Shown here: positions 25,462 to 34,220 of the stretch, piece by piece | Layout: every line of letters starts with the position of its first letter | Position numbering within the stretch: the first letter of the stretch is position 1 | Source: Glycomyces tritici | GTDB taxonomy: Bacteria; Actinomycetota; Actinomycetes; Mycobacteriales; Micromonosporaceae | NCBI RefSeq assembly: GCF_030403505.1 | Contig: NZ_JAUEMJ010000002.1 | Span: forward strand, 586,776-650,775 | Direction of reading: 5' to 3' | Length of the DNA stretch: 64,000 nt | Made by a program: the position numbers and the translations under genes | Notes under the pieces: model-generated | The model's database searches: none | The model's input: the letters and a program-made list of their open reading frames with translations, nothing else | What the model was told of the DNA's origin: nothing

Positions 25462-25962
25462 ATGATCGAGTATGCCGAGCAACCTCTCATTTTTCTTGAC
25501 GTCGATGGGACCGTGATTCCCTTCGGCCAATCGAATGGCAGCACATCGGAAGCGACCGCCACTGAGACGTACCTTGCCGGGATCAACCCGGAGCTGGGGC
25601 GCCAGCTGGCCGCACTGACGTGCGAGCTGGTCTGGGCCACGACTTGGGAAGACGAGGCCAACGAGGTACTGGCGCCTCGGCTCGGGCTGCCTCCATTGCG
25701 CGTGGTGCACTGGCCAGAACCCTCCGGGGAAGGCGAACGCGAAGACCGGTGGTTCAACCTGCACTGGAAAACACGCACCCTGGTCGCGTGGGCCAACGGT
25801 CGCCCGTTCGCCTGGGTCGACGACGAGATCACCGCCGCCGATATCGAATGGATCGCCGCTCATCACCATGGCCACGCCTTGCTGCACCCCGTGGACGGCT
25901 TCCTTGGCATCACGCGCCAGGATCTTGAAGCTCTAGGCGCTTGGCTTCGCAGCGTCTCATAG
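25462..25962 (+). CDS. HAD-superfamily protein (HAD_SAK_2-like)
   Basis: A 166-aa small HAD-fold protein. Motif I is IFLDVDGTVIPF (nucleophile Asp near residue 13), motif II-like VWATTWEDEANEVL carries the Thr, and the acidic motif is FAWVDDEI. It resembles the HAD domains of the Swiss-army-knife RNA-repair group found alone in many actinomycetes. The substrate is unknown. The start ATG follows TATGCT by nine bases, so the transcript is nearly leaderless. It is the first intact gene of the accessory stretch. Confidence 0.75.
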   Translation: MIEYAEQPLIFLDVDGTVIPFGQSNGSTSEATATETYLAGINPELGRQLAALTCELVWATTWEDEANEVLAPRLGLPPLRVVHWPEPSGEGEREDRWFNLHWKTRTLVAWANGRPFAWVDDEITAADIEWIAAHHHGHALLHPVDGFLGITRQDLEALGAWLRSVS

Positions 25963-25996
25963 CTGACCAGTCCGACCCAGGGAGTGGTGCGAGCGG

Positions 25997-26242
25997 ATGA
26001 TGCGGTCGAACCTGCATTGCACCTCGATGCGGCCGCACGTCACCTGTTTCTCGAAGTTCGGCTGGCACCTCATCCACGCGACCCCTGAGTCCGTCGCCTG
26101 GTTCAGCGAGGAGGAGGTCTCCGGCATCAAGTGGCTGTCGCTGCCACAACTGCTCGACGAGCCGATCGAGACACTGGACCCACACCTGCACCGCTTCGCC
26201 AACAAGCTTTGGGACGCCCTCACACGACAGTCGACCATCTGA
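25997..26242 (+). pseudogene. C-terminal fragment of a NUDIX hydrolase
   Basis: Only the tail of a NUDIX domain is readable: SVAWFSEEEVSGIKWLSLPQLL, then LDPHLHRFANKLWDAL. The NUDIX box (Gx5Ex7REUxEExGU) and everything before it are absent. The frame could start at ATG 25997, but no complete domain would result. It is a degraded remnant between the HAD and DUF1963 genes. Confidence 0.55.
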
Positions 26243-26394
26243 CGCCTCCCGCTGGTCACCGGCAAGTGGAGCCGGAACGTCCTTGAACCCGAAGCGACAA
26301 AACCCCCGACGACGGGCCAGTCCCGTCTCAAGCCAGAGGCCGAATCGAACTCGAAGAATGAGGTCGTTCATGGTTCTGGATGAGCGCTACTGGG

Positions 26395-27375
26395 TCAGGC
26401 CATTTCTGAGCGGCTGGCGTGGTGCTCGGAGACCGGGCAGTAATACAGCTGGAGGGCATATCCGCGCCCGATCGTGACGCCGGTCGGGTTCGCGAGATCG
26501 CACCCGGTCGCGGCCTCTTCCACTGGCTGCCAGTACTGTTTCGTGTCCCTGCCGTGCTCGCTGAAGTCGGCGGTGAAGAGCGGCAGCTGCTCGGCACCGC
26601 ACTCGCATGTCATCGGGTAAGGGTCATAGATGCCCCAGGACATGCCGTGCCCCATGACCTTCCAGCCCGGAGCATTCGCGATGTCGCTCGAGTAGTTGGC
26701 GCCGTCACTGGTCGCTGCCTCCCACACGTCGAGGTCGACCTGCAAGTCTTGTGGAAGCACGTGGATGTTGGGGTATTCGGTGACGACTTCGGGGTGGACG
26801 ATGCAGGGGTTGGGGACGTAGCGCTTCTGACCAAGGTCTGGTTGCGGCACTTCCTTCAGGACCTCGTGGATGTTCTCGGCTCGGCGCCAGGCCACCTGGA
26901 ATGCGGGGCAGTACGACGTGTCGGTCTCGGTGCCGGTGTGGTTGCGCGGGCACCAGAGGATCTGCAGCAGGTCGTACTTCTCAGGCCAGGGGAGGCCGGG
27001 CACGTCGCGGTAGTACAGCTGCGCTACCGGAATCAATGGCGGTGGCGCATCCGGGTCGAAGTCGGCGTTCGCGCCTCGCGCAAGTTCATCTAGGAGGTCA
27101 CTCAGCGCCTTGCCAGTCGAAGGGTCGTTCTTGAGCATCGAATAACGTGCGTTGAGCGCGGGATCGAACGGTTCAACAAAGAAATCGTCATGCTCGAGCC
27201 GGCACACCGGCCAGGGCTCGTCGACCGGCCACAGCAGCGGACCGCCGACCGAGGACTGCCCTATGTCGGGAGCGCCTTCCCGCGGGTGCAGTCGCGTTAC
27301 CGGCCTGGCGTGTTCGGCGAGCGCTGGTACGGCTTTGAGGATGTCATGCGGGCGTTGGGGCGTAGTGAGCGTCAT
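26395..27375 (-). CDS. DUF1963-like (YwqG family) protein
   Basis: A 326-aa protein. The family core is near the start: DIGQSSVGGPLLWPVDEPWPVC, the G-[QS]-S-x-x-G-G-x-P-x-x-P-x-x-x-x-W-P pattern of DUF1963. The C-terminal half has a Cys pair (MTCECGAEQLPLF) that may bind metal. The function is unknown; members occur near polymorphic-toxin or immunity loci. I chose the ATG at 27375; the frame runs to 27495 through Arg/Ser-rich sequence without family character. No strong ribosome site is seen. Confidence 0.7.
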   Translation of the reverse strand: MTLTTPQRPHDILKAVPALAEHARPVTRLHPREGAPDIGQSSVGGPLLWPVDEPWPVCRLEHDDFFVEPFDPALNARYSMLKNDPSTGKALSDLLDELARGANADFDPDAPPPLIPVAQLYYRDVPGLPWPEKYDLLQILWCPRNHTGTETDTSYCPAFQVAWRRAENIHEVLKEVPQPDLGQKRYVPNPCIVHPEVVTEYPNIHVLPQDLQVDLDVWEAATSDGANYSSDIANAPGWKVMGHGMSWGIYDPYPMTCECGAEQLPLFTADFSEHGRDTKQYWQPVEEAATGCDLANPTGVTIGRGYALQLYYCPVSEHHASRSEMA

Positions 27376-27460
27376 GAGGCGGTTTTCTCTTTGAGAGGTA
27401 GCGGTAGCTCGACGGTACCGGGACGGGGCGACAGAGCGCGGACGCGCCGACGCGTGAGGT

Positions 27461-28076
27461 TCAGGCTGGCTCAGCCGTGAACGCTTTCGCGCCACGAAGC
27501 TCAGTCTGCAGAACGCCTGCGGCTATTGACGAGTCGAGCCGGACCGTCACGCCCGGCACGCCGGCGGCGCGCTTTGAGACCTGCGGCAGGTTCTCGAGGT
27601 TGAAGCCGTCCCGCCTCGCGAGGAGGCCGCCAAGCTCATACCTCGAGACCATGTCCGAACCAGCAGCATGGAGCACCCCGGCATACTCCGAGGAACAGAG
27701 CTCGAGGAGCGCGGCAGCGAGGTCGGTGACGTGAACGGGGCACCGGAAGTCGTCCGTGAACAAGCCGCACGGCATCGCTGGAGACGTGCACGAACCGCGT
27801 ACCGGATGCAGCGCATGCGGCGGCGATACCGATCGGGGCGAGTGCCGTTGTCGTCCAGTCGTTCATAACGGCGGCCGTGTTGATGACCGCATCGGGCATG
27901 ACATCGCCGTTGAGTCGCGCGAACGCGTCGCGGTCACGAACATCGAGCTGCGTCAGGCCGTTCCCTCTCGTGGAGTATGCGGTGCCGGTGACGGCATGGC
28001 CGACCTCGCCGGCAAGGTTGACCACCTCGGCGCCGAGGAAACCGGAAGCGCCGATCACCAAGAGACGGAGAGACAT
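27461..28076 (-). pseudogene. Broken RmlD-like SDR (sugar-nucleotide reductase family)
   Basis: Two frames together make an atypical short-chain dehydrogenase. Frame one (28076 to about 27780) has LRLLVIGASGFLGAEVVNLAG and RFVHVSSDAV. Frame two (about 27775 to 27461) has CPVHVTDLAAALLELCSSEYAGVLHAAGSD. The segment that should hold the catalytic YxxxK is missing between them, and the frame changes at the same place. The gene has thus lost about 60-70 codons plus reading frame and cannot make an active enzyme. The family is judged from the extended-SDR N-terminus and RmlD-like end. Confidence 0.7.
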
Positions 28077-28239
28077 CGGCCGAGTCTAGAGACGCGCTCA
28101 GTGCTCGACCAGACCAAGGCCCCCGGGCACAGAACCGCTCACGCTCACGATCAGCCATATACTGGCCGCATCCTCCACCCCCACAACTGGAAAGCCACGC
28201 CGCGCCCATGACACCCCCCTTCCTCCCACCGTTCCGTCG

Positions 28240-28962
28240 ATGAGGTTCATCGCCGAACATGCCTTTCCCCTGGGGCTGACCCTCACCTGCGCATGCATCG
28301 CCCTCGCGCTTGTGCGGATCTTGTTCTCCCCTCGAGAGTCGAAGAAGTTCGTCGCCAACGCCCTGGCGATCGCGTTCGTCTTCCTCGGCACCACGTTCTG
28401 GTTCGTGGCCAACCGCGACTACATCCTCGAACACGACACCTCCTTCGCGGACCTCTTCAACGAGGAGCCGCGGACTTCGCTGCCTACCGAGACAGGCCCC
28501 GGTGAATGGAAGGCCGCTTTCAGCAGCTTCGCACTGACTTGGACTGAGGAGGGGACGCTTGAAACCGAGCCGCCGAGCGACCTGATCAGCTTCGACCCCG
28601 ACATCGACGGCTACTACGCCGGCCAAGGAAGCCAGGAAGGCGCTTCACTGTTCGCCGCCATCGGATTCGAAGACGGCGACGTCGCCTGGTTCACCTGCCA
28701 CGCGCTGGGGATACGCACCAGTGCCGCCGAGGAATTCCTCAACACCTGCTGGACCGCGGCCGCTGTGACCGGCGCCGACCATGCGGCAGGAGCCGAACGT
28801 CTCGCATGGGCTCTGAAGCTGACAACTGAGGCCGAGCCTGGCGGAGGGCTCGTCCACGTGCTCGAAACCTACTGCCCGGCACACCTGAATGCGACCTCGC
28901 TGAGCTCGACCAGCACCTACCTCAACATGCAGTTCAGCATTACACCCGCGACAGATTGCTAA
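28240..28962 (+). CDS. Hypothetical membrane-anchored protein
   Basis: A 240-aa protein with two N-terminal membrane helices (about 8-28 and 38-57) and a soluble acidic domain of about 170 residues. The Cys in FTCHAL, NTCW and ETYC may form disulphides if the domain is outside. I do not recognise the family. The start ATG lacks a clear ribosome site. Base composition is below the local average and neighbours are remnants, so it may be acquired DNA. Confidence 0.5.
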   Translation: MRFIAEHAFPLGLTLTCACIALALVRILFSPRESKKFVANALAIAFVFLGTTFWFVANRDYILEHDTSFADLFNEEPRTSLPTETGPGEWKAAFSSFALTWTEEGTLETEPPSDLISFDPDIDGYYAGQGSQEGASLFAAIGFEDGDVAWFTCHALGIRTSAAEEFLNTCWTAAAVTGADHAAGAERLAWALKLTTEAEPGGGLVHVLETYCPAHLNATSLSSTSTYLNMQFSITPATDC

Positions 28963-29328
28963 GGGACGCCAGTATGCCCTTCCGCGCCGTAGCGAGGCAA
29001 TCGCCGACCAGTCCTCCATCGATGGGCCTCTGCTGTGGACTGAAGGTCAACCCTGGCTGACCTGCGGGCGTTCCCTTGGTGGGGCTGGACGGCGATACAG
29101 TCCACCGCCTCCGCTCGAAGACTGAAGCTGTTGCTCTCGTTCATGTGGACGGCCTGCCGCGACTCGACCTTCAACGCGGTCCCCGCTGCCCCGCACGATG
29201 AACTCGGGTTGCACCCCGCAATGCACAGATTCACAATCCCGGCATATCCTGCGTTTCCGCGACTGAGGAGCCGCTGGTACAACGGCGATAGCTACTCGAC
29301 AGTCTTCTCGACCAGGAACTCTCATGTC
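28963..29328. other. Intergenic region in decayed area
   Basis: No recognisable gene is seen. The stretch lies between the hypothetical membrane protein and the transposase remnant, and frames on both strands lack family features. Confidence 0.35.
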
Positions 29329-29460
29329 TACCCTGCCGCGCTGCCGCTGTCCACCTCGACCCTGAACCGCGTGGCGGCACTCATCCGCCGGACCCACCGC
29401 CAAGCCATCGGCTCCAGATGGCTAGCTCTCGACCCCGGCACGCCATTGATTGCTGCATGA
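29329..29460 (+). pseudogene. N-terminal remnant of an IS transposase (helix-turn-helix type)
   Basis: YPAALPLSTSTLNRVAALIR followed by RTHRQAIGSRWLALDPG closely resembles the N-terminus of the common actinomycete IS5-like transposases (LPLSTxTLxxVxxLIRRHRxxIGSRWRKLxPG). The frame then ends at a stop; no catalytic DDE region can be read in any frame downstream. Inverted repeats and target duplications are not visible. Confidence 0.5.
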
Positions 29461-29859
29461 TCTCGCCCGCCTCTATAACGGAGTCGAGCGGCACCTGCCC
29501 CCCACCAGGCATGCTTGCCCGGGGCCCGCCGGCACGGTACTGGCCGAGCATCTACTCCTCCGGCTTCACCAGCGAGACTGTCGGCCTGCACGGGGCCCAC
29601 CAGTCCCCACGGGATCAAGACCGCGGCGAGCGGGAACAGCCTCCGCAACGACAAGGCCACCGCCGCTGATCTCCATCCACACACCGACATCCGGGACAAC
29701 CCTTAGTCGGGATTCTTAACCTGTGAGCGGGTGCTGCGGGACTGCGGGCGGCTTCTATGTTCTGTTCAGGAGTCGGCGTGGCCTGACTACACGGGCCGAA
29801 TGTCGTGCCCCGGTTCTCGGGATGAGAAAGTCGTTTTGGCAAGGTGAGAAGATCCGGTC
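29461..29859. other. Intergenic region after transposase remnant
   Basis: About 400 bp without a supportable gene. Short frames on both strands have unnatural composition. It supplies the promoter of the GNAT gene at 29860. Confidence 0.35.
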
Positions 29860-30609
29860 ATGTTTGATGATTCGCTGATTGCGCAGGCTCGATCCCTCTG
29901 GCAAACGCTCGCAGTGGTGCCCGTGGCGTTCCCATCGGGCTCCGGCGTGCAGGTGGTCGCTTCCCCTGAGTCGCAGATGTGCCCGCCTTCATGGGTTGGG
30001 ATCGTGGTGTTGGGCAATTCAGCAATCGTTACCGTGCCGACCGAACATGCAGTCGAGCCTGTACAACACGCGCTAAGCCGGATTGCGACTGAGTCACTCA
30101 CGCGACCCGCGGATCTGAAGACGGTATTGCCGGTCAAGGCGGTGCTGGGGCCGGCAACGCTGGCCTACGTATCGCGGGACTCTCTTGTCCCAGCTCAGCC
30201 GGACGTCGCTGTTGAGTGGATTGCTCCTGAGCACCCGGAACTTCAAGCGTTTCTGGAGTCGGTGGGTGGGGAAGACGCGGATGAAAGCGGGATCGGCGAG
30301 ATCACCTCTCAGGCGTTCGTCGTGCGAGAGCTGGGGAGGATCGTAGCTGCGGCGGGCTACCAGCAGTGGCCTGCTGCGACGGCGCATCTGTGCGTGTTGA
30401 CCGCCGAATCTGTGCGGGGCCGCGGTTTGGCAAGGCGGGTCGCCGCCGCCGCTGTGGACCATGCGCTCACCGCACGGTTGTTGCCGCAATGGCGGGCACG
30501 TCCGGCGACCTCCCGCCGAGTCGCGCGGGCACTCGGCTTCTGGGAAATGGGAACCCAACTGAGCGTCGACTTGGATCTTGCCCGCCTCTTGGAGTCCGAC
30601 CTGTCCTGA
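29860..30609 (+). CDS. GNAT-family N-acetyltransferase
   Basis: A 249-aa protein. The C-terminal half (about 115-240) carries the GNAT acetyl-CoA motif CVLTAESVRGRGLARRVAAAAVDHAL (R/Q-x-x-G-x-G/A pattern). The N-terminal half is a FR47-like or unrelated extension with few motifs. The substrate is unknown. The last part (RPATSRRVARALGFWEMG) is the usual beta-6/7 end of the fold. It lies between two transposase remnants, so it may have travelled with them. Confidence 0.72.
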   Translation: MFDDSLIAQARSLWQTLAVVPVAFPSGSGVQVVASPESQMCPPSWVGIVVLGNSAIVTVPTEHAVEPVQHALSRIATESLTRPADLKTVLPVKAVLGPATLAYVSRDSLVPAQPDVAVEWIAPEHPELQAFLESVGGEDADESGIGEITSQAFVVRELGRIVAAAGYQQWPAATAHLCVLTAESVRGRGLARRVAAAAVDHALTARLLPQWRARPATSRRVARALGFWEMGTQLSVDLDLARLLESDLS

Positions 30610-30619
30610 TGGTTCAGTT

Positions 30620-30872
30620 CTCCTTGCCACCCAAGCGTTGCTTCCGTTGAGTGAGAGTCATTTCGCGTCTTGCGGTCTTCCCTGGCAACCGTAGCGGTGC
30701 TCGCCTCCGGTTGCACGTGGGACGGTGTGACCCGAGAGAGCACCCGGTCCGGCAGGTCACGCAGGTGATACGCCAGACGTGGGACGTCGTAGCCGGCGTC
30801 GACCACGATCGCGATCGGCCGATCACCAGGGGCCAGGCCGTCCGGATTCCTCCGGCACGGAGCGCTAGTCGT
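30620..30872 (-). pseudogene. Transposase fragment (DDE superfamily)
   Basis: On the minus strand PGDRPIAIVVDAGYDVPRLA then HLRDLPDRVLSRVTPSHVQP matches the catalytic-core stretch around the second half of actinobacterial DDE transposases (VLFVxDAGYDxxRLA...). The fragment lacks N- and C-terminal parts and runs into the end of the GNAT gene out of phase. It is a residue of an old insertion. Confidence 0.5.
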
Positions 30873-31641
30873 TGAGGGCCGCGTCAAGCTCAGAGCGATG
30901 ATCGCGGACCCATTGCCAGGTCGTGCGGATCCATCCGGGCACGTCCATCTCTACGAGCTTGATCTTGGCCGCATCACCGGCCGAAGCCTCGGCCTCGACC
31001 CCACGCCAGCAGCGGTCCTGCCACCACAGCACGGTATCCACTAGGCGAGCGCGCCCGCTGCGGTCCAGGCCGTAGGCGTCGGCGACCAGCCGCATGCGCC
31101 GAGCGGTCTCGGGAAGATCAGTGACCAGCGTGCCAAGTCGCAGGTATTGCCAGCAGAGATGAGCGACATCATGAATCCGCTCGCCGGGTGCCGCCGCGTC
31201 CCAGTCAATGAACGCCACCGGCAGAGCGCCTGAAGCGTCGTCGGTGTAGATGGTGTTCCGGGGAGCCAGGTCGTTGTGGCAGACCGTTTCGGCGTCACCG
31301 CAGAGGTCCGTATCGGCGGTGAGGTCATGGAACTCGCGAACCATGGTGGCCAACCGAATCAGGCTGGCATCGGTTTCGGCATACGGGAAGCGGTCCAGCG
31401 CGTAGGGGACGTGGCCGTCGACGAAGGTCAGCATCTCCCGGCCCTGCTCATCGAACCCCAGCAGTCGTGGCGCTCCCTGCCATCCACAACACTCGAAGTG
31501 CTCGAGCAGGCGGTGGGTGAACGGCGAGTGCGGGCCGACGGGCCGACGTACGCTGCCGTCCTTCAGCACGACCTTGTTGATAAACCCACCTTCAAGCGGC
31601 ACCTCATCGACCATCCAGCGAGTTTCCCGTGCCACCAGCAC
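30865..31641 (-). CDS. Aminoglycoside phosphotransferase-family kinase
   Basis: A 258-aa small-molecule kinase of the APH fold. The catalytic loop is TVCHNDLAPRNTIY (HxDxxxxN) and the metal-binding motif is VAFIDWDAAAPG. The N-terminal lobe (GGFINKVVLKDGSVRRPVGP) is short. The substrate is unknown, and the family name does not imply resistance. Two starts fit: the first codon at 31641, or the ATG at 31614 preceded by GGAAA. Its 3' end abuts a transposase fragment. Confidence 0.8.
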   Translation of the reverse strand: MLVARETRWMVDEVPLEGGFINKVVLKDGSVRRPVGPHSPFTHRLLEHFECCGWQGAPRLLGFDEQGREMLTFVDGHVPYALDRFPYAETDASLIRLATMVREFHDLTADTDLCGDAETVCHNDLAPRNTIYTDDASGALPVAFIDWDAAAPGERIHDVAHLCWQYLRLGTLVTDLPETARRMRLVADAYGLDRSGRARLVDTVLWWQDRCWRGVEAEASAGDAAKIKLVEMDVPGWIRTTWQWVRDHRSELDAALND

Positions 31642-31747
31642 CTACGCAACTGAGATACGGGACAGTCTTTAGCACTCCTTCCGTGAATTGAGAGGTCGGC
31701 CGTGGCGACGGTACGGGTGGCGCTATGGAGTGCGAGATTGCCAGGAT

Positions 31748-31986
31748 TCAGAATTTCTGAACCACCGGCCAGACTGCGGCCGGATCGCAGTGATCCGGGC
31801 AGGCCTGTAGGTAGACCTCATTGCCAAGGAAGAGGTTGTAGGTGTTGCCCCAGCTGAAGTCCTGCTCCGGCGAGCCTGGATAGACATCGAATTCCCAGTG
31901 CTCCGGTACCTGACAGAAGTACACCAGATCGGCTCCGCACCCGCACTGGTAGAACTCGGTCGTGAGGCCGGGGTTCGGCGCGGCAG
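31748..31986 (-). pseudogene. C-terminal fragment of a DUF1963-like protein
   Basis: The frame is open from just after a TAA to the TGA at 31748. It reads EFYQCGCGADLVYFCQVPEH, then FLGNEVYLQACPDHCDPAAV, the typical tail of YwqG/DUF1963-like proteins with Cys-x-Cys and CPxHCDP. No start codon and no N-terminal part are present. It differs from the C-terminus of the intact DUF1963 gene 4.5 kb away, so it is the relic of a second gene. Confidence 0.6.
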
Positions 31987-32099
31987 TTTAACGCCAGGTG
32001 CACCAACAAACCTTCGTCGAGCCGTTGACTACACATCGAGATCTCTCTATAGTTCGAATCGCCGGAAAATTCATCAGATGTTTCGGCCCAGACTGCGGC

Positions 32100-32115
32100 A
32101 TGTGAGCGATAACAG
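32100..32115. promoter_or_regulatory. GTGANCGATAAC-type operator before GH62 gene
   Basis: ATGTGAGCGATAACAG matches the site before the first GH43 gene at 13 of 16 positions. It lies about 180 bp upstream of the GH62 start, within an AT-rich promoter region. Confidence 0.62.
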
Positions 32116-32296
32116 GCATGCCTCGTGCCTACCCCCGCTAAGGAGCATCCGATGACCCCGGCCGCACCCGACCACCCGACCCCGTCCCGAGGCGTGCCCG
32201 CACCCGCAGCGAACACCGCCGACTGACCACCCGTCCCGCCCGTAGCAACAAGACCCGCAACTCCACGACCCGACGAACCTCGACAAGGAGGCCACC

Positions 32297-33814
32297 ATGG
32301 CCTGGATGGAAACCCCCAAAAGCCGCAGGCGAATGCTCCTCGGCGGAGCCGGCGTGCTCGCCGGGGCCGCCGCCGCAGCCGCCCTCAACCCGTTCACCGC
32401 AGCCCAAGCCCAGCAGACGACCGACCCCACCGCCTGGTACGTCCTGGTCAACCGCGCCAGCGGCAAGGTCCTGGACGTCAGCGGTGTCTCCACCGCCGAC
32501 GGAGCCCAGCTCCACCAATGGACCCGCACGAACGCCGGCAACCAGCAGTTCCAGTTCGTCGACGCCGGCGGCGGCTACTTCCGGATCAAGGCCCGGCACT
32601 CGGGCAAAGTCCTCGACGTGTCCAGCTGGTCCACCGCTGACCATGCCGCCATCCACCAGTGGACCGACCACAACGGCGCCAACCAGCAGTTCCGACTCGC
32701 CGACTCCGGCAGCGGCTACGTCCGCCTCATCAACCGCAACAGCAACAAAGCAGTCGAAGTCCAAAACGCCGCCACCAACGACGGCGCCATCGTCGTCCAG
32801 TACAGCGACTGGGGCGGGGCCAACCAGCAATGGCAACTCGTCCGCGTCGACAGCGGCAGCGGCGCCTGCGCACTTCCCTCGACCTACAACTGGACCTCCA
32901 CCGGCCCACTGGCACAACCGAAGGCGGGGTGGGCATCGCTTAAGGACTTTACCGCCGTCGTCCACAACGGCCAGAAGGTCGTCTATGCAACGACGCACGG
33001 CGCTTTGCCCTATCCCGACGGCAACTGGGGACTGATGTGCTTCAGCCCCTTCACGAACTGGTCCGACATGGCAACCGCCACCCAGAACACGATGCCCTTC
33101 GGTGCCATCGCGCCGACGCTGTTCTACTTCGCCCCGAAGAACATCTGGGTGCTCGCCTACAACGGGGGCGGGCAAGGCACCTTCTCCTACCGCACGTCGA
33201 GCGACCCCACCAACCCCAACGGCTGGTCAGCACAGCAGGAGCTGTTCACCGCGACACTTCCCCCCACGGACGACGGGAGACCCCGGGGCGGGTACGACGT
33301 GTCCCTCATCGGCGACGACACGAACATGTACATGTTCTTCGTCGACGGCGAAGGCGGTGCCTACCGGGCCAGCATGCCACTCGGGAACTTCCCGGCCAGT
33401 TTCGATTCGTCGTACACGAAGATCCTGAGCGACACGGCACTCAACCTGTTCGAGGCGGTCGAGGTCTACAAGGTCCAGGGGCAGAATCAGTACCTGATGA
33501 TCGTCGAGGCCCAGAACTACACAGGGTTCGGTCGCTACTTCCGCTCGTTCACTGCCACCAGCCTCGATGGCGAATGGACACCCCAGGCCGGGGCCCAGAC
33601 CGTGGACAGCCCCTTCGCCGGGAGTGCCAACAGCGGCGCGACCTGGACCCGGGACATCAGCCACGGCGATCTGGTGCGCACCAACCCCGACCAGACCAAG
33701 ACCATCGACCCCTGCAACCTGCAGTTCCTCTACCAGGGGCGCGACCCCGGCACTGACGGCGGGGAGTACGGCACGCTGCCTTACCGGCCGGGTCTGCTGA
33801 CCCTGCAGCGCTAG
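32297..33814 (+). CDS. Secreted GH62 alpha-L-arabinofuranosidase with CBM13
   Basis: A 505-aa Tat-exported enzyme (signal [11 protein letters not shown], residues 9-19; cleavage near 38). An N-terminal ricin-B/CBM13 trefoil (about 45-185) has three repeats ending QQFQF, QQFRL and QQWQL. A GH62 five-bladed propeller follows (about 195-505) and shows [10 protein letters not shown] (probable base Asp217), [20 protein letters not shown] and [10 protein letters not shown] (probable acid Glu386). GH62 enzymes release single arabinose units from arabinoxylan and arabinan. AAGGAGG precedes the ATG. A GTGANCGATAAC operator upstream links it to the GH43 and PL11 genes. Confidence 0.9.
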   Translation: MAWMETPKSRRRMLLGGAGVLAGAAAAAALNPFTAAQAQQTTDPTAWYVLVNRASGKVLDVSGVSTADGAQLHQWTRTNAGNQQFQFVDAGGGYFRIKARHSGKVLDVSSWSTADHAAIHQWTDHNGANQQFRLADSGSGYVRLINRNSNKAVEVQNAATNDGAIVVQYSDWGGANQQWQLVRVDSGSGACALPSTYNWTSTGPLAQPKAGWASLKDFTAVVHNGQKVVYATTHGALPYPDGNWGLMCFSPFTNWSDMATATQNTMPFGAIAPTLFYFAPKNIWVLAYNGGGQGTFSYRTSSDPTNPNGWSAQQELFTATLPPTDDGRPRGGYDVSLIGDDTNMYMFFVDGEGGAYRASMPLGNFPASFDSSYTKILSDTALNLFEAVEVYKVQGQNQYLMIVEAQNYTGFGRYFRSFTATSLDGEWTPQAGAQTVDSPFAGSANSGATWTRDISHGDLVRTNPDQTKTIDPCNLQFLYQGRDPGTDGGEYGTLPYRPGLLTLQR

Positions 33815-34220
33815 CGGCACAACACAGGTCCGGCTCGGATGTTGGCAATGGGACCGGAGCCAGTCAACGCGATCGACGGCACCCCAGCGTCGGTCGCCGC
33901 AATGAATCTTGGAATGCCAAAGACGTACGGATGGTCGCGGAACCGACCGACGAGGGCTTCGGCCGTTCCTTCACGGTCGCCGAGACTTGCCTGCCCGCTG
34001 AACTCCGACCCGAAGAAGGATCCGGGCGGGCTCGGCCTTGCACCGAGCCCGCCGTGCCCCGACCCCATCGGTCGCCGTTGAGTCGGGCCGGCTTTATATC
34101 GAAGTTCTTGACTTTATAGATATGTATCGTCACACTGGATAGCAGTGCTCATGTTATCGGTCACCACGACTGCCAACGCATCTTTCGTCTTGCGCCCTCA
34201 CCGCAGAAAGGCACTGCACA
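33815..34220. other. Regulatory region before second GH43 gene
   Basis: About 400 bp without a gene. The last 150 bp are AT-rich. They contain a -35-like TTGACT (near 34108), the operator at 34151-34166 and AAAGG nine bases before the GH43 start. Frames on the minus strand here lack family features. Confidence 0.5.
34151..34166. promoter_or_regulatory. GTGANCGATAAC-type operator before second GH43 gene
   Basis: ATGTTATCGGTCACCA, read on the other strand as TGGTGACCGATAACAT, matches the site before the first GH43 gene at 13 of 16 positions. It lies 55 bp upstream of the start codon. Confidence 0.65.

Larger units (their letters stand above)
31642..32296. other. Intergenic region with DUF1963 fragment and GH62 promoter region
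   Basis: It contains the C-terminal fragment described at 31748-31986, then an AT-rich stretch (32030-32100) and a GTGANCGATAAC operator at 32100-32115, which together form the regulatory region of the GH62 gene. No further gene is seen. Confidence 0.5.

Noticed and set aside
25252..25887. A 211-codon minus-strand frame
   Set aside because: It is antisense to the HAD gene, whose motifs are clear.
29328..29699. A 123-codon minus-strand frame with a hydrophobic start
   Set aside because: It overlaps the better-supported transposase remnant on the plus strand and has no ribosome site or family pattern.
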